From Enterobacteriaceae bacterium RIT714 (GTDB taxonomy: Bacteria; Pseudomonadota; Gammaproteobacteria; Enterobacterales; Enterobacteriaceae): a stretch of 64,000 nucleotides of DNA. Below, in pieces: positions 42,749-54,065 of the stretch; positions within the stretch are counted from its first letter, which is position 1, and every line of letters starts with the position of its first letter. The notes below the pieces were generated by a model. The model did not search any database. It saw nothing but the letters and a program-made list of their open reading frames with translations, and had not been told where the DNA came from. The DNA lies in the NCBI GenBank assembly GCA_009668015.1, contig WJYB01000015.1:21916-85915 (forward strand), in the 5' to 3' direction. A program made the translations under genes and the position numbers.

Positions 42749-43852
42749 TTACTTGGTTAATGTTGGATTCTTGCCACTGTTTCTACGCATCCGGCGTTTT
42801 ACTCGTTTAATGAAGCGCGCCACTTTCCATGCGCGTTTGATGCAGTAGCCATACAGGAAGAATGCTAGCAAGAATAATACCAACATTACCCATTCAGGAA
42901 TAAAATGGGCGTATTCCGCTGCCACACCAATACCGGCCAGAAGCGCTGCGGCAAGAGTAATCAGCACAAATGCCTGACGTGAAGTAAAGCCCGCACGCAT
43001 GATCAAATGATGAATATGCTGACGGTCTGGTGAGAAAGGACTCATGCCTTTACGCAGTCGACGATACATGATCGCCACCATATCCATCAGCGGAATAGCA
43101 ATAATCCACAGCGCAGTAACCGGGCTAATCGGGTGGGTTTTCCCCTGCGTGGTTTCCAGCAGAATCCAGATGACGGTAAAACCGATCAGCGTACTTCCCG
43201 CATCACCCATAAACACTTTATAGCGACGCCCAAGCACACCGAGGTTGAGGCAAATATAAGGCAAGATGGCGGCAATCATCGCGAAGCACCACATTGACAG
43301 GCTGTATTGACCGTCAAACCATAAAATAATACCGATCGCGGCAAATGAAACGGACGAAAGACCGCCAAGCAGTCCATCAATACCATCGACCATATTAAAG
43401 GCGTTGATTGCAGCCCATACGGCGAATAGCGTGAGGAAGAAACCGAATGGCCCGAGAACCATTTCCCAGGTACCGAAAATATATCCAAGGCTGCTGAGAT
43501 AGAGTTTGCCGACCACCATCATAATGATGCCAATAGCGGCCTGAACTGAAGCACGGAATTTTACACTGATATCAAAGCGGTCATCGAGAGCTCCCACCAG
43601 CACCAGCACACCCGCACAGGCCAGATACAGCGCAGCGTGTGGGATATAATAATCTGCGATACTGAACGTGAAGCAAATGCCTGCGTAAACAGAGATCCCA
43701 CCAACCAACGGGATCAAACCTTGATGTCGTTTACGATAATTAGGCTTGTCCACTAACCCGATTCTTTTTGCCACTTTGCGGGCAATGAATAAAAAACAGG
43801 TTGTGAATAGAAAAATACTGATTAGCTCAGTAACCGCAGTGAGTAGATTCAC
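42749..43852 (-). CDS. wecA: Undecaprenyl-phosphate GlcNAc-1-phosphate transferase WecA
   Basis: Starts ECA (and many O antigens) by moving GlcNAc-1-P onto undecaprenyl phosphate. 367 residues from the GTG start (M)NLLTAVTELISIF, the E. coli length and start codon type; an ATG six codons earlier (43870) is less likely. About 11 helices; catalytic Asp motifs NAFNMVDGIDGL and MGDAGSTLIGF, and the RQHIHHLIMRAG loop. First gene of the ECA operon. The 239 bases to rho hold the rho terminator and presumably the operon promoter (a TATACT lies about 30 bases upstream of the start), which I could not fix. Confidence 0.96.
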   Translation of the reverse strand: MNLLTAVTELISIFLFTTCFLFIARKVAKRIGLVDKPNYRKRHQGLIPLVGGISVYAGICFTFSIADYYIPHAALYLACAGVLVLVGALDDRFDISVKFRASVQAAIGIIMMVVGKLYLSSLGYIFGTWEMVLGPFGFFLTLFAVWAAINAFNMVDGIDGLLGGLSSVSFAAIGIILWFDGQYSLSMWCFAMIAAILPYICLNLGVLGRRYKVFMGDAGSTLIGFTVIWILLETTQGKTHPISPVTALWIIAIPLMDMVAIMYRRLRKGMSPFSPDRQHIHHLIMRAGFTSRQAFVLITLAAALLAGIGVAAEYAHFIPEWVMLVLFLLAFFLYGYCIKRAWKVARFIKRVKRRMRRNSGKNPTLTK

Positions 43853-44049
43853 AATGCATGCTCTCAACAAAAGTTAGTCCTGGAGTATAACGATGAAGCC
43901 ATCACTTCAGAAAGAAAAAAACAGGCCTCTGACAACTCCCTTTGTATGTTTTTCAATCAATTAAAATTTGACGTAACAAACATTCTAATTGTCGCATTGC
44001 TCAGTCAAAAATGGGAGTCAGTGCTTATAGCGTATAGTCCAAAAAAAGA

Positions 44050-44075
44050 AAACGCCACGTAAAAACGTGGCGTTT
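44050..44075 (-). terminator. Terminator downstream of rho
   Basis: Stem AAACGCCACG/CGTGGCGTTT with a 6-base loop, followed on the minus strand by CTTTTTTT, 17 bases past the rho stop. It separates rho from the ECA operon on the same strand. Confidence 0.85.
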
Positions 44076-44091
44076 GCTGGGTTTATTTGTA

Positions 44092-45351
44092 TTACGAGCG
44101 TTTCATCATATCGAAGAATTCGTCGTTGGTCTTGGTCATCGCCAGCTTATTGATGAGGAATTCCATTGCGTCGATTTCGCCCATTGGGTGAATGATCTTG
44201 CGCAGGATCCACATTTTCTGCAGCTCTTCCTGAGTGGTGAGCAACTCTTCTTTACGGGTACCGGAACGGTTGTAGTCAATCGCAGGGAAGACGCGCTTCT
44301 CAGCAATTTTACGAGAGAGGTGCAGTTCCATGTTGCCTGTACCTTTAAACTCTTCGTAGATAACTTCATCCATTTTGGAGCCAGTATCGATCAGCGCCGT
44401 TGCGATGATGGTCAGGCTGCCGCCCTCTTCCACGTTACGCGCAGCACCGAAGAAACGCTTAGGACGATGCAGGGCGTTCGCATCCACACCACCGGTCAGC
44501 ACTTTACCGGACGCCGGGACCACGGTGTTATAAGCACGCGCCAGACGAGTGATGGAGTCGAGCAGAATGATAACGTCTTTCTTATGCTCAACCAGACGCT
44601 TAGCCTTCTCGATCACCATTTCAGCAACCTGAACGTGGCGAGACGCTGGCTCATCAAAGGTAGAAGCAACCACTTCACCTTTAACCAGACGCTGCATCTC
44701 GGTCACTTCTTCCGGACGCTCATCGATCAGCAGAACCATCAGCACGCAGTCCGGGTGATTGTAAGCGATGCTCTGCGCAATATTCTGCAGCAGCATTGTT
44801 TTACCGGCTTTCGGTGGCGCCACAATCAGACCACGTTGACCACGACCAATCGGAGAGGCCAGATCCAGAACGCGAGCGGTCAGGTCTTCGGTAGAACCGT
44901 TACCACGCTCCATACGCAGACGTGAATTTGCGTGCAGCGGCGTTAAGTTTTCAAACAGGATCTTATTGCGTGAGTTTTCCGGTTTATCGTAGTTAACTTC
45001 GTTAACTTTCAACAGCGCAAAGTAGCGTTCACCCTCTTTAGGAGGACGAATCTTACCGGAAATGGTGTCACCTGTGCGGAGGTTGAAACGGCGGATTTGG
45101 CTAGGGGAAACGTAGATGTCATCAGGACCGGCGAGGTAGGAGCTGTCTGCAGAACGGAGGAAACCAAATCCGTCTTGCAATATCTCCAGGACACCGTCGC
45201 CAAAGATATCTTCGCCACTCTTTGCGTGCTGCTTCAGGATGGCAAAAATAATGTCCTGCTTGCGCATACGAGCCTGGTTTTCCAGCCCCATATTTTCGCC
45301 GAGAGTAATCAGCTCAGAAACCGGCGTATTCTTTAATTCGGTAAGATTCAT
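44092..45351 (-). CDS. rho: Transcription termination factor Rho
   Basis: Hexameric RNA-dependent ATPase that terminates transcription. 419 residues, as E. coli Rho, from [18 protein letters not shown]-terminal RNA-binding domain with the primary-site motif [13 protein letters not shown] (about 60-72), Walker A PPKAGKT (179-185), Walker [13 protein letters not shown]-loop and R-loop with [16 protein letters not shown]. The start is placed at MNLT although the frame stays open 24 codons upstream. A 330-base leader precedes it. Confidence 0.98.
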   Translation of the reverse strand: MNLTELKNTPVSELITLGENMGLENQARMRKQDIIFAILKQHAKSGEDIFGDGVLEILQDGFGFLRSADSSYLAGPDDIYVSPSQIRRFNLRTGDTISGKIRPPKEGERYFALLKVNEVNYDKPENSRNKILFENLTPLHANSRLRMERGNGSTEDLTARVLDLASPIGRGQRGLIVAPPKAGKTMLLQNIAQSIAYNHPDCVLMVLLIDERPEEVTEMQRLVKGEVVASTFDEPASRHVQVAEMVIEKAKRLVEHKKDVIILLDSITRLARAYNTVVPASGKVLTGGVDANALHRPKRFFGAARNVEEGGSLTIIATALIDTGSKMDEVIYEEFKGTGNMELHLSRKIAEKRVFPAIDYNRSGTRKEELLTTQEELQKMWILRKIIHPMGEIDAMEFLINKLAMTKTNDEFFDMMKRS

Positions 45352-45415
45352 AATGGTGTGGGTTCTTAAACTCGGGGTGATACTCGAACTTAATGTTGTG
45401 AATGGTATGGCAGGG

Positions 45416-45538
45416 TCATCCATGCCTGTTAGCGGCCATCAACTCATGTCTGTTCGCTGTCTGGTCACAGGGAAAGCACAGAACTGAAACGACAAGACGG
45501 ATTGAGTGACAAGCCCGGAATCTTTCTACTTCTCGCAT
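45416..45538 (-). CDS. Possible rho leader peptide ORF (rhoL position)
   Basis: A 40-codon ORF in the rho leader, starting ATG with [17 protein letters not shown] and ending about 64 bases before rho. Its ATG appears to sit where E. coli rhoL starts. The rhoL-like codons (LNPSCRFSS) are readable but in another frame that lacks an ATG and stops early. Whether any leader peptide is made is unknown. The leader is otherwise without a gene. Confidence 0.3.
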   Translation of the reverse strand: MREVERFRACHSIRLVVSVLCFPCDQTANRHELMAANRHG

Positions 45539-45621
45539 CGTGAATTTTACAATGGGAAGTATCGGGTAAAACAAGAACGACAAGGTATGTTTAAATCGAA
45601 GTCATAGGTAACTTAGCACGA

Positions 45622-45672
45622 CTAAAGCCGGGCGTCCAGAGATCCGCAGAATTTCGGAATCCGGACGCCGGC
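45622..45672 (-). terminator. Possible trxA terminator
   Basis: Long imperfect stem on the minus strand, GCCGGCGTCC with GGACGCCCGGC (one bulge), closed by an inner weak stem, then CTTTAG, 10 bases past the trxA stop. The T run is poor, so termination may be partial and rho may also be read from trxA. Confidence 0.45.
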
Positions 45673-45681
45673 CGAGAAACC

Positions 45682-46011
45682 TTACGCCAGATTGGCGTCC
45701 AGGAACTCTTTCAGCTGACCTTTGGACAGCGCGCCCACTTTGGTTGCAGCCACTTCGCCGTTTTTGAACAGCAGCAGTGTTGGGATGCCACGGATGCCGT
45801 ATTTCGGCGCTGTGCCCGGGTTCTGGTCGATGTTCAGCTTGGCAACCGTCAGTTTGCCCTGATATTCGTCAGCGATTTCATCCAGAATCGGGGCGATCAT
45901 TTTGCAAGGACCACACCATTCAGCCCAGAAATCGACGAGGATCAACCCGTCAGCTTTAAGTACGTCCGTGTCAAAACTGTCGTCAGTCAGGTGAATAATT
46001 TTATCGCTCAT
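45682..46011 (-). CDS. trxA: Thioredoxin 1 TrxA
   Basis: Cytoplasmic disulfide reductant. 109 residues, as in E. coli, with active site WCGPC at 32-36 and cis-Pro in RGIPTLLLF. Start at [12 protein letters not shown] lies 6 bases before it, whereas the in-frame ATG four codons upstream has no such site. Divergent from rhlB (144 bases). Confidence 0.98.
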   Translation of the reverse strand: MSDKIIHLTDDSFDTDVLKADGLILVDFWAEWCGPCKMIAPILDEIADEYQGKLTVAKLNIDQNPGTAPKYGIRGIPTLLLFKNGEVAATKVGALSKGQLKEFLDANLA

Positions 46012-46155
46012 ATATAACTCCACAGGAATAAGCCTGGCGTGTTGGTGTAGGATTAATCAACGACGTGTTGATGTAGCATTAACCAACTAAAGGTTGACTT
46101 TATTTCACCGGATACGCTTTCGTAAAGCAATAGTAAGCTGATATTCTACCACACT

Positions 46156-47421
46156 ATGAGCAAAACACATTTAACAGAACAGAAGTTTTCCGACTTCGCC
46201 CTGCACGCAAAAGTTATCGAAGCCCTTGAAAACAAAGGCTTTCATAACTGCACGCCCATTCAAGCCCTCGCCCTGCCGCTCACGCTGGCTGGTCGCGATG
46301 TTGCAGGGCAGGCGCAAACCGGTACTGGCAAAACGATGGCGTTTTTGACGTCAACGTTTCATTATTTACTCTCTCACCCGGCAATTGCTGACCGAAAAGT
46401 TAACCAACCGCGTGCGCTGATTATGGCCCCAACGCGAGAACTTGCGGTGCAAATCCATGCTGACGCTGAGCCTCTTGCACAGACCACAGGTCTGAAGCTG
46501 GGCCTGGCTTATGGCGGCGATGGCTATGATAAGCAACTTAAAGTGCTGGAAAGCGGCGTTGATATTCTGATCGGCACTACGGGCCGTCTGATTGATTACG
46601 CTAAACAAAACCATATCAACCTTGGCGCTATCCAGGTTGTGGTACTCGATGAAGCCGACCGTATGTACGATTTGGGCTTCATTAAAGATATTCGCTGGTT
46701 GTTCCGTCGTATGCCGCCAACTCCGCAGCGTCTGAATATGCTTTTCTCTGCGACCCTGTCTTACCGCGTCCGCGAACTGGCGTTCGAACAGATGAACAAC
46801 GCCGAATATGTGGAAGTCGAGCCAGAGCAGAAAACGGGCCACCGCATTAAAGAAGAACTCTTCTATCCATCAAATGAAGAGAAGATGCGTCTGCTGCAAA
46901 CGCTGATCGAAGAAGAGTGGCCAGATCGCGCCATTATCTTTGCGAACACTAAGCACCGCTGTGAAGATATCTGGGGCCATTTAGCCGCAGATGGACACCG
47001 TGTTGGTCTGCTGACGGGCGACGTGGCACAGAAAAAACGCCTGCGTATCCTCGAAGAGTTCACCCGTGGCGATCTGGATATCCTGGTTGCGACTGACGTT
47101 GCCGCGCGTGGCCTGCATATCCCGGCCGTAACGCACGTCTTTAACTACGATCTCCCTGACGATTGCGAAGATTACGTTCACCGCATCGGTCGTACCGGTC
47201 GTGCCGGAGCCAGCGGCCACTCTATCAGCCTGGCGTGTGAAGAGTATGCCCTGAATCTTCCAGCCATCGAGACCTACATCGGTCACATGATTCCGCAGAG
47301 TAAATACAATCCGGACGCCTTGTTGAACGATCTGCCGCCAGCGAAACGCTTAACGCGTGCCCGCTCGGGTAACGGTCCGCGTCGTACCGGCGCACCACGT
47401 AACCGTCGTCGTTCAGGCTAA
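46156..47421 (+). CDS. rhlB: ATP-dependent RNA helicase RhlB
   Basis: DEAD-box helicase of the RNA degradosome. 421 residues, the E. coli length. Q motif [13 protein letters not shown], Walker A AQTGTGKT (53-60), APTRELA, DEAD at 165-168, SAT in [17 protein letters not shown]. Basic C-terminal tail ([19 protein letters not shown]). gppA starts 2 bases after its stop. Confidence 0.97.
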   Translation: MSKTHLTEQKFSDFALHAKVIEALENKGFHNCTPIQALALPLTLAGRDVAGQAQTGTGKTMAFLTSTFHYLLSHPAIADRKVNQPRALIMAPTRELAVQIHADAEPLAQTTGLKLGLAYGGDGYDKQLKVLESGVDILIGTTGRLIDYAKQNHINLGAIQVVVLDEADRMYDLGFIKDIRWLFRRMPPTPQRLNMLFSATLSYRVRELAFEQMNNAEYVEVEPEQKTGHRIKEELFYPSNEEKMRLLQTLIEEEWPDRAIIFANTKHRCEDIWGHLAADGHRVGLLTGDVAQKKRLRILEEFTRGDLDILVATDVAARGLHIPAVTHVFNYDLPDDCEDYVHRIGRTGRAGASGHSISLACEEYALNLPAIETYIGHMIPQSKYNPDALLNDLPPAKRLTRARSGNGPRRTGAPRNRRRSG

Positions 47422-47423
47422 CT

Positions 47424-48911
47424 ATGATGCTCAGCACTGCCTCGCTCTATGCAGCTATTGATTTAGGTTCGAATAGTTTTCATATGCTGGTAGTGCGCGA
47501 GGTGGCGGGGAGTATCCAAACCCTGACACGCATCAAGCGTAAGGTCCGCCTCGCGGCGGGCCTGAGTAGTGATAATCACCTCTCCCCCGAAGCCATGGAA
47601 CGTGGCTGGCAGTGTTTGCGTCTCTTTGCTGAACGCCTTCAGGATATTCCGCACAATCAAATCCGCGTGGTGGCAACGGCCACATTGCGGCTGGCGGTTA
47701 ACGCCGCTGATTTTATTGATAAAGCACAGGAAATTCTCGGTTGTCCGGTACAGGTCATCAGCGGCGAAGAAGAAGCGCGGCTGATTTACCAGGGCGTCGC
47801 CCACACGACCGGTGGCGACGATCGCCGTCTTGTGGTGGATATTGGTGGCGCCAGTACCGAACTGGTAACCGGAACGGGGGCGCAGGCAACGTCGCTGTTT
47901 AGCCTGTCGATGGGATGTGTGACCTGGCTTGAACGCTATTTTAGCGATCGCAATCTCGGCCAGGAGAACTTCGACGAAGCGGAAAAAGCGGCGCGCGAAG
48001 TGCTGCATCCGGTAATGGAAAATTTGCGTTATCACGGCTGGAAAGTGTGTGTCGGTGCTTCAGGCACGGTTCAGGCTCTGCAAGAAATCATGATGGCACA
48101 GGGGATGGACGAGCGTATTACGCTTGCCAAACTCCAGCAGCTTAAGCAGCGCGCCATTCAGTGCGGTCGCCTTGAAGAACTGGAAATTGAAGGGCTGACG
48201 CTTGAGCGGGCGCTGGTATTCCCCAGCGGTCTGGCCATCCTGATCGCGATTTTTTCCGAGCTAAACATTCATTGCATGACCCTGGCGGGTGGCGCATTAC
48301 GTGAAGGGCTGGTGTACGGCATGCTGCATCTGACGGTGGAGCAGGATATCCGCAGCCGAACGCTACGCAATGTTCAGCGTCGCTTTATGGTCGATACCGA
48401 ACAGGCACAGCGCGTGGCACAACTGGCCTCCAGCTTTGCCAGTCAGGTAACCGCCACGTGGACCATTGAGCCGTTAAGCCGCGATCTGTTACTCAGCGCC
48501 TGTGCGCTACATGAAATTGGTTTGAGCATTGATTTTAAACAGGCACCCGGCCATGCCGCTTACCTGGTACGTAACCTGGACTTGCCTGGCTTTACGCCTG
48601 CGCAAAAAAAGCTGCTGGCCACATTACTGCTTAACCAGACAAACACGGTCGATCTCTCTTCTTTGCATCAGCAGAATGCCGTCCCCCCACGCGTCGCAGA
48701 ACACCTTTGTCGCCTGCTGCGGCTGGCGATTCTGTTTGCCAGCCGTCGTCGTGACGATTTGCTGCCAGCGATGACCCTCACTGCGGAAGGTGAAAGTCTC
48801 ACCCTCACGCTGCCAGAGAACTGGCTTATCCATCATCCATTGGGCGCAGAATTGATCGAACAAGAATGCCAGTGGCAGAGTTACGTCCACTGGGCTCTTG
48901 AAGTCAAATAA
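47424..48911 (+). CDS. gppA: Guanosine pentaphosphatase/exopolyphosphatase GppA
   Basis: Converts pppGpp to ppGpp and degrades polyphosphate. 495 residues (E. coli 494). Actin-like ATPase fold: [42 protein letters not shown]; the C-terminal HD-like domain contains [10 protein letters not shown]. The start has two adjacent ATG codons and follows rhlB by 2 bases, so it is probably co-translated. Confidence 0.96.
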   Translation: MMLSTASLYAAIDLGSNSFHMLVVREVAGSIQTLTRIKRKVRLAAGLSSDNHLSPEAMERGWQCLRLFAERLQDIPHNQIRVVATATLRLAVNAADFIDKAQEILGCPVQVISGEEEARLIYQGVAHTTGGDDRRLVVDIGGASTELVTGTGAQATSLFSLSMGCVTWLERYFSDRNLGQENFDEAEKAAREVLHPVMENLRYHGWKVCVGASGTVQALQEIMMAQGMDERITLAKLQQLKQRAIQCGRLEELEIEGLTLERALVFPSGLAILIAIFSELNIHCMTLAGGALREGLVYGMLHLTVEQDIRSRTLRNVQRRFMVDTEQAQRVAQLASSFASQVTATWTIEPLSRDLLLSACALHEIGLSIDFKQAPGHAAYLVRNLDLPGFTPAQKKLLATLLLNQTNTVDLSSLHQQNAVPPRVAEHLCRLLRLAILFASRRRDDLLPAMTLTAEGESLTLTLPENWLIHHPLGAELIEQECQWQSYVHWALEVK

Positions 48912-48918
48912 CGCTGCG

Positions 48919-50940
48919 TTATTTCTCTTTCGCTTTTGCCAGCATGGCGCGAATGTTCGCCACGTTCGCCTGCCCTTTGTGCATCCTCTCTTCCGCAGTA
49001 ATCACTTTTCGTTCCTGCTCCCAGATCAGATCGTCCTGAGGAAGCTCGAGTAAAAATCGGCTCGGTTCCGGGCGTACCAGCTCACCATACTGACGACGCT
49101 CTTTGCAGAGCGTAAAGACGAGCTCTTTTTGGGCGCGGGTGATTCCCACATAAGCCAGGCGACGTTCTTCATCAACGTTATCTTCATCAATACTGCTCTG
49201 GTGCGGTAATAAACCCTCTTCCATTCCCACCAGATAGACATACGGGAACTCCAGGCCTTTGGACGCATGCAGCGTCATTAGCTGAACCTGGTCCGCCTCT
49301 TCTTCGCTCTCACCCCGCTCCATCATATCGCGCAGCGTAAATCGGGTGACCACCTGCGTCAGCGTCATCGGCTCGTCGATCTCGGAGCCTTCCAGCATTT
49401 CGGTCATCCAGGAAAAAAGCTGGTTGACGTTTTTCATGCGCATTTCCGCCGCTTTCGGGCTGGCGGAGGTTTCATATAGCCAGGATTCATAGTCGATGCC
49501 ATGAATTAAATCCCGCACGGCGGAGATGGGCTCACGCTCGGCGAGACGCTGCACTTCAGCCAGCCACTGCGTGAAGCGGGTGAGCGAATCATAGCCGCGC
49601 CCGGTTAACGTCTGACTGAGCCCCATATCAAAGCTGGCAGTGAACATGCTTTTATTGCGGGTCATCGCCCACTCACCCAGCTTCTGGAGGGTCGCCGGTC
49701 CGATTTCACGCTTCGGTGTATTCACAATGCGCAAAAAGGCGCTGTCATCGTCCGGGTTGGTCAGAACGCGTAAATAGGCAAGCAAGTCTTTGATTTCAGG
49801 GCGGGAGAAGAACGAGGTCCCGCCGGAAATTTTGTACGGGATACGGTTTTGCATCAGCATTTTTTCAAAAACGCGTGACTGATGGTTACCGCGATACAGA
49901 ATGGCGTAATCTTTGTACGCCGTTTTGTTGACGAAGTGATGGGCGATCAGTTCGCCAGCCACGCGTTCGGCTTCATGCTCTTCATTGTTGGCACTCAACA
50001 CTTTCAGCTCGGTGCCGTATCCCAGCTCAGAGAAGAGACGTTTTTCAAAGACATGCGGGTTGTTGGCGATCAGAATGTTCGCCGCCTTGAGAATACGGCC
50101 TGACGATCGGTAGTTTTGCTCAAGCTTAATCACCTGCAACGCCGGAAAATCTTTGCTCAGCAGCACCAGGTTTTGCGGACGGGCCCCGCGCCAGGAGTAG
50201 ATCGACTGGTCATCGTCGCCCACTACCGTAAAGCGCGCACGCTGCCCCACCAGCAGTTTTACCAGCTCATACTGGCTGGTGTTGGTGTCCTGGTATTCAT
50301 CCACCAGCAGATAACGAATCTTGTTTTGCCAGCGCTCGCGCACCTCTTCGTTGCGCTGCAGCAGCAGCGTGGGCAACAGGATGAGATCGTCAAAATCAAG
50401 CACATTGCAGGCTTTTAGATGGTCATCATAGAGGCTATAGCAGTGGGCGAAGATCCGATCGCGTTCGCCTTTCGCGCTCGCCGCCGCTTGCGCCGGCGTC
50501 ATCAGATCGTTTTTCCAGTTAGAGATCGTCGAGATCAGCTGCTGCAGAATCAGTTTGTCATCTTCGATCCGCCCCTCGGTCAGTTCTTTGAGCAGCGCAA
50601 CCTGATCGGTATCGTCAAACAGCGAGAAGTTCGATTTCATCCCCAGCGCGGCGTATTCACGCTTGATGATGTCCAGACCCAGCGTGTGGAACGTGGAGAT
50701 CATCAATCCCCGCGCCTCTTTACGCCCCAGCGTCTGCCCGACACGCTCTTTCATCTCGCGCGCCGCTTTATTGGTAAAAGTGACCGCCGCGATATGACGA
50801 GCCTGATAGCCGCAGCCGCGGATCAGATGAGCGATTTTGTTGGTAATGACGCGCGTCTTTCCGGAGCCCGCTCCCGCCAGCACCAGGCAAGGTCCGGTGA
50901 CGAATTCGACGGCTTGTTGTTGTCCGGGGTTTAAACGCAT
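48919..50940 (-). CDS. rep: ATP-dependent DNA helicase Rep
   Basis: Superfamily 1A 3'-5' helicase that helps forks past bound proteins. 673 residues from [13 protein letters not shown], as E. coli Rep. Walker A GAGSGKT (23-29), [62 protein letters not shown]. The 27 in-frame codons upstream are not family-like. Paralogous to uvrD at 15206. Convergent with gppA (7 bases). Confidence 0.97.
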   Translation of the reverse strand: MRLNPGQQQAVEFVTGPCLVLAGAGSGKTRVITNKIAHLIRGCGYQARHIAAVTFTNKAAREMKERVGQTLGRKEARGLMISTFHTLGLDIIKREYAALGMKSNFSLFDDTDQVALLKELTEGRIEDDKLILQQLISTISNWKNDLMTPAQAAASAKGERDRIFAHCYSLYDDHLKACNVLDFDDLILLPTLLLQRNEEVRERWQNKIRYLLVDEYQDTNTSQYELVKLLVGQRARFTVVGDDDQSIYSWRGARPQNLVLLSKDFPALQVIKLEQNYRSSGRILKAANILIANNPHVFEKRLFSELGYGTELKVLSANNEEHEAERVAGELIAHHFVNKTAYKDYAILYRGNHQSRVFEKMLMQNRIPYKISGGTSFFSRPEIKDLLAYLRVLTNPDDDSAFLRIVNTPKREIGPATLQKLGEWAMTRNKSMFTASFDMGLSQTLTGRGYDSLTRFTQWLAEVQRLAEREPISAVRDLIHGIDYESWLYETSASPKAAEMRMKNVNQLFSWMTEMLEGSEIDEPMTLTQVVTRFTLRDMMERGESEEEADQVQLMTLHASKGLEFPYVYLVGMEEGLLPHQSSIDEDNVDEERRLAYVGITRAQKELVFTLCKERRQYGELVRPEPSRFLLELPQDDLIWEQERKVITAEERMHKGQANVANIRAMLAKAKEK

Positions 50941-51042
50941 AAGAAGTTCACTCAATGAAAGTCGGGAGGAGAGAAAATCGCCTGATTCATTCGAATGGCA
51001 GACAAGGCCATGCACCTGCAATTTGAATTTTGACGGGTATAA

Positions 51043-51372
<330 letters not shown>

Positions 51373-51382
51373 GCAGCAAAAA

Positions 51383-51414
51383 GCCCGGTGGCGGCTTCGC
51401 CTTACCGGGCCTAC
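51383..51414. repeat. REP (palindromic unit) element
   Basis: GCCCGGTGGCGGCTTCGCC then TTACCGGGCCTAC: the REP pattern (G-rich half, CTT, ccgggCCTAC), 10 bases past the ppiC stop. Typical 3'-end element that stabilises mRNA or binds gyrase/IHF. Confidence 0.85.
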
Positions 51415-51420
51415 ATTCGG

Positions 51421-51546
51421 GGATTCCTCTAAGCATTTCGATTTGCAGGAAGGCGGCAAATAAGCACAGTCCAGGAGCATAGATAACTATGTGACCAGGC
51501 TGTGCGAATGCAGCCAACGCATCTGCAAGTCGAAAGGCGACGAGGA
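51421..51546. repeat. Structured intergenic element beside ilvC
   Basis: Not a gene. It contains nested dyads: GCACAG...CTGTGC (51464-51469/51500-51505) enclosing CATAG-ATAA-CTATG (51478-51491), then GCAG...CTGC (51510-51526). The stretch GGAGCATAGATAACTATGTGA and GCAGCCAACGCA looks like a dispersed enterobacterial intergenic repeat I remember from several loci; I cannot name it. Lies between the convergent ppiC and ilvC. Confidence 0.5.
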
Positions 51547-51547
51547 A

Positions 51548-53023
51548 TCAGCCTGCCACCGCAATACGCTTCATATCTTTCATATAACCGCGCAGCGTAT
51601 GACCTACGCTCTCAATCGCATGGCTACGAATCGCTTCGTTCACGTCGCGCAGTTGGGCGTTATCTACCGCGCCTTCCGCAATCGCTTTACCCAGATCGCC
51701 TGCCTGCAGAGTGGTCATGAACTCTTTCAGCAGCGGAACGCAGGCGTAAGAGAACAGATAGTTACCGTATTCTGCGGTATCGGAGATAACCACGTTCATT
51801 TCATACAGACGCTTACGGGCGATGGTGTTGGCAATCAGCGGCAGCTCGTGCAGAGACTCGTAGTACGCCGACTCTTCGATGATGCCGGAATCCACCATGG
51901 TTTCAAACGCCAGCTCAACGCCCGCTTTTACCATCGCAATCATCAGAACACCTTTGTCGAAGTATTCTTGCTCGCTGATTTTGCCGTCAAACTGCGCAGC
52001 GGTTTCGAACGCGGTTTTCCCCGTCTCTTCACGCCAGGTCAGCAGCTTCTTATCGTCGTTGGCCCAGTCCGCCATCATGCCGGAGGAGAATTCACCGGAA
52101 ATGATATCGTCCATGTGTTTCTGGAACAGCGGTGCCATGATCTCTTTCAGCTGCTCAGACAGTGCGTAAGCACGCAGTTTTGCCGGATTAGAAAGACGAT
52201 CCATCATCAGCGTAATGCCGCCCTGTTTCAGCGCTTCGGTGATGGTTTCCCAGCCGAACTGAATCAGTTTTTCTGCATAAGCCGGGTCGGTACCCTCTTC
52301 CACCAGCTTATCGAAGCACAGCAGTGAACCCGCCTGCAGCATACCGCACAGAATCGTCTGCTCACCCATCAGGTCAGATTTCACTTCTGCCACGAAGGAA
52401 GATTCCAGAACGCCCGCACGGTGACCGCCAGTAGCCGCTGCCCATGCTTTCGCGATCGCCATGCCTTCACCTTTCGGATCGTTTTCCGGGTGAACGGCGA
52501 TCAGCGTCGGCACGCCGAATCCACGTTTGTACTCTTCACGCACTTCGGTGCCTGGACACTTCGGCGCAACCATCACCACGGTGATATCTTTACGGATCTG
52601 CTCACCCACTTCGACGATGTTGAAACCGTGCGAGTAACCCAGCGCCGCGCCGTCTTTCATCAGCGGCTGAACGGAACGCACAACGTCAGAGTGCTGTTTG
52701 TCAGGCGTCAGGTTAACGACCAGATCCGCCTGCGGGATCAGCTCTTCGTAGGTGCCCACTTTGAAGCCGTTTTCGGTCGCTTTACGCCATGAAGCACGCT
52801 TCTCAGCAATCGCTTCTTTACGCAGGGCATAAGAGATATCCAGACCGGAATCACGCATGTTCAGACCCTGGTTCAGGCCCTGTGCGCCACAGCCGACGAT
52901 GACTACTTTTTTCCCCTGAAGGTAGCTTGCGCCATCGGCAAATTCATCGCGTGCCATAAAGCGGCATTTGCCCAGTTGCGCCAGCTGCTGACGCAGATTC
53001 AAAGTATTAAAGTAGTTAGCCAT
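51548..53023 (-). CDS. ilvC: Ketol-acid reductoisomerase IlvC (class II)
   Basis: NADPH- and Mg-dependent second common step of valine and isoleucine synthesis. 491 residues, the long class II form as in E. coli. Rossmann motif [20 protein letters not shown] (about 35-54), [15 protein letters not shown], and the knotted duplicated C-terminal half (for example [13 protein letters not shown]). Divergent from its activator ilvY (151 bases). Confidence 0.98.
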   Translation of the reverse strand: MANYFNTLNLRQQLAQLGKCRFMARDEFADGASYLQGKKVVIVGCGAQGLNQGLNMRDSGLDISYALRKEAIAEKRASWRKATENGFKVGTYEELIPQADLVVNLTPDKQHSDVVRSVQPLMKDGAALGYSHGFNIVEVGEQIRKDITVVMVAPKCPGTEVREEYKRGFGVPTLIAVHPENDPKGEGMAIAKAWAAATGGHRAGVLESSFVAEVKSDLMGEQTILCGMLQAGSLLCFDKLVEEGTDPAYAEKLIQFGWETITEALKQGGITLMMDRLSNPAKLRAYALSEQLKEIMAPLFQKHMDDIISGEFSSGMMADWANDDKKLLTWREETGKTAFETAAQFDGKISEQEYFDKGVLMIAMVKAGVELAFETMVDSGIIEESAYYESLHELPLIANTIARKRLYEMNVVISDTAEYGNYLFSYACVPLLKEFMTTLQAGDLGKAIAEGAVDNAQLRDVNEAIRSHAIESVGHTLRGYMKDMKRIAVAG

Positions 53024-53136
53024 GGTGATGCCTCGTCGTTGTGTGTCGTGCTTATTGTTCGGATCGCTTATGCGAGAATGAACTTACTATATGACAGGAA
53101 ATTTATTGCGGAAATTGATATATTCACAACGTCACG

Positions 53137-53151
53137 TTGCAATTTCTGCAA
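53137..53151. promoter_or_regulatory. IlvY operator dyad between ilvC and ilvY
   Basis: TTGCAATTTCTGCAA, a perfect TTGCA/TGCAA dyad with a T-N11-A LysR-type shape, in the divergent ilvC/ilvY promoter. A related GCGGAAATTGATAT tract lies 29 bases to the left (53108-53121) and may be the second operator. In E. coli IlvY binds two tandem operators here with acetolactate as inducer. Confidence 0.6.
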
Positions 53152-53174
53152 TGCAAAATCGTGGAGTGCGAGCT

Positions 53175-54065
53175 GTGGATTTACGCGATCTCAAAACCTT
53201 TCTGCATCTGGCAGAAAGCCGTCATTTTGGCCGCAGCGCACGGGCCATGCACGTCAGTCCCTCGACGCTCTCCCGGCAGATCCAACGTCTGGAAGATGAC
53301 CTCGGTCAGGCGCTGTTTATCCGCGATAACCGCACGGTGACGCTTACCGAAGCAGGGGAAGAGTTACGCACCTTCGCCCAGCAAACGCTGCTGCAGTATC
53401 AACAGTTGCGACATACCATCGATCAGCAAGGGCCGTCTCTCTCTGGCGAGCTGCATATTTTTTGTTCCGTCACGGCAGCCTATAGCCACTTGCCGCCCAT
53501 CCTTGACCGCTTTCGTGCCGAACACCCGTCCGTTGAAATCAAGCTCACTACCGGTGATGCCGCTGACGCGATGGAAAAAGTGGTGACGGGTGAAGCGGAT
53601 CTGGCGATTGCGGGCAAGCCCGAAACGCTGCCCGGTGCGGTTGCGTTTTCGATGCTCGAGAATCTGGCCGTCGTGTTAATCGCTCCGGCGCTTCCGTGCC
53701 CGGTGCGTAATCAGATATCCGTCGATAATCCTGACTGGTCAACGGTGCCGTTTATCATGGCCGATCAAGGTCCGGTTCGCCGTCGTATCGAGCTATGGTT
53801 CCGTCGGCAAAAAATCAGCAACCCGTCGATCTACGCAACCGTAGGCGGGCATGAAGCGATGGTGTCGATGGTGGCGCTCGGCTGTGGCGTGGCTTTGCTG
53901 CCAGAAGTGGTGCTGGAAAATAGCCCGGAACCGGTGCGTAATCGCGTGATGATCCTGGAACGCAGCGATGAAAAAACGCCGTTTGAGCTTGGCGTATGCG
54001 CACAAAAAAAGCGGCTACATGAGCCGCTTATTGATGCGTTCTGGCAGATTTTGCCAAACCACTAA
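53175..54065 (+). CDS. ilvY: LysR-type activator IlvY
   Basis: Activator of ilvC. 296 residues from GTG 53175, giving (M)DLRDLKTFLHLAESRHFG; GGAG lies 8 bases before it. The 28-codon open frame upstream is not conserved. Winged helix-turn-helix at the N-terminus (AMHVSPSTLSRQIQRLE), then the effector domain (LSGELHIFCSVTAAYSHLPP). Its stop overlaps the stop of ilvA (4 bases), convergent. Confidence 0.96.
   Translation: MDLRDLKTFLHLAESRHFGRSARAMHVSPSTLSRQIQRLEDDLGQALFIRDNRTVTLTEAGEELRTFAQQTLLQYQQLRHTIDQQGPSLSGELHIFCSVTAAYSHLPPILDRFRAEHPSVEIKLTTGDAADAMEKVVTGEADLAIAGKPETLPGAVAFSMLENLAVVLIAPALPCPVRNQISVDNPDWSTVPFIMADQGPVRRRIELWFRRQKISNPSIYATVGGHEAMVSMVALGCGVALLPEVVLENSPEPVRNRVMILERSDEKTPFELGVCAQKKRLHEPLIDAFWQILPNH

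Noticed and set aside
45239..45487. Plus-strand frame across the rho start and leader
   Set aside because: Antisense to rho N-terminal codons and the leader; no start signal and no conserved features.
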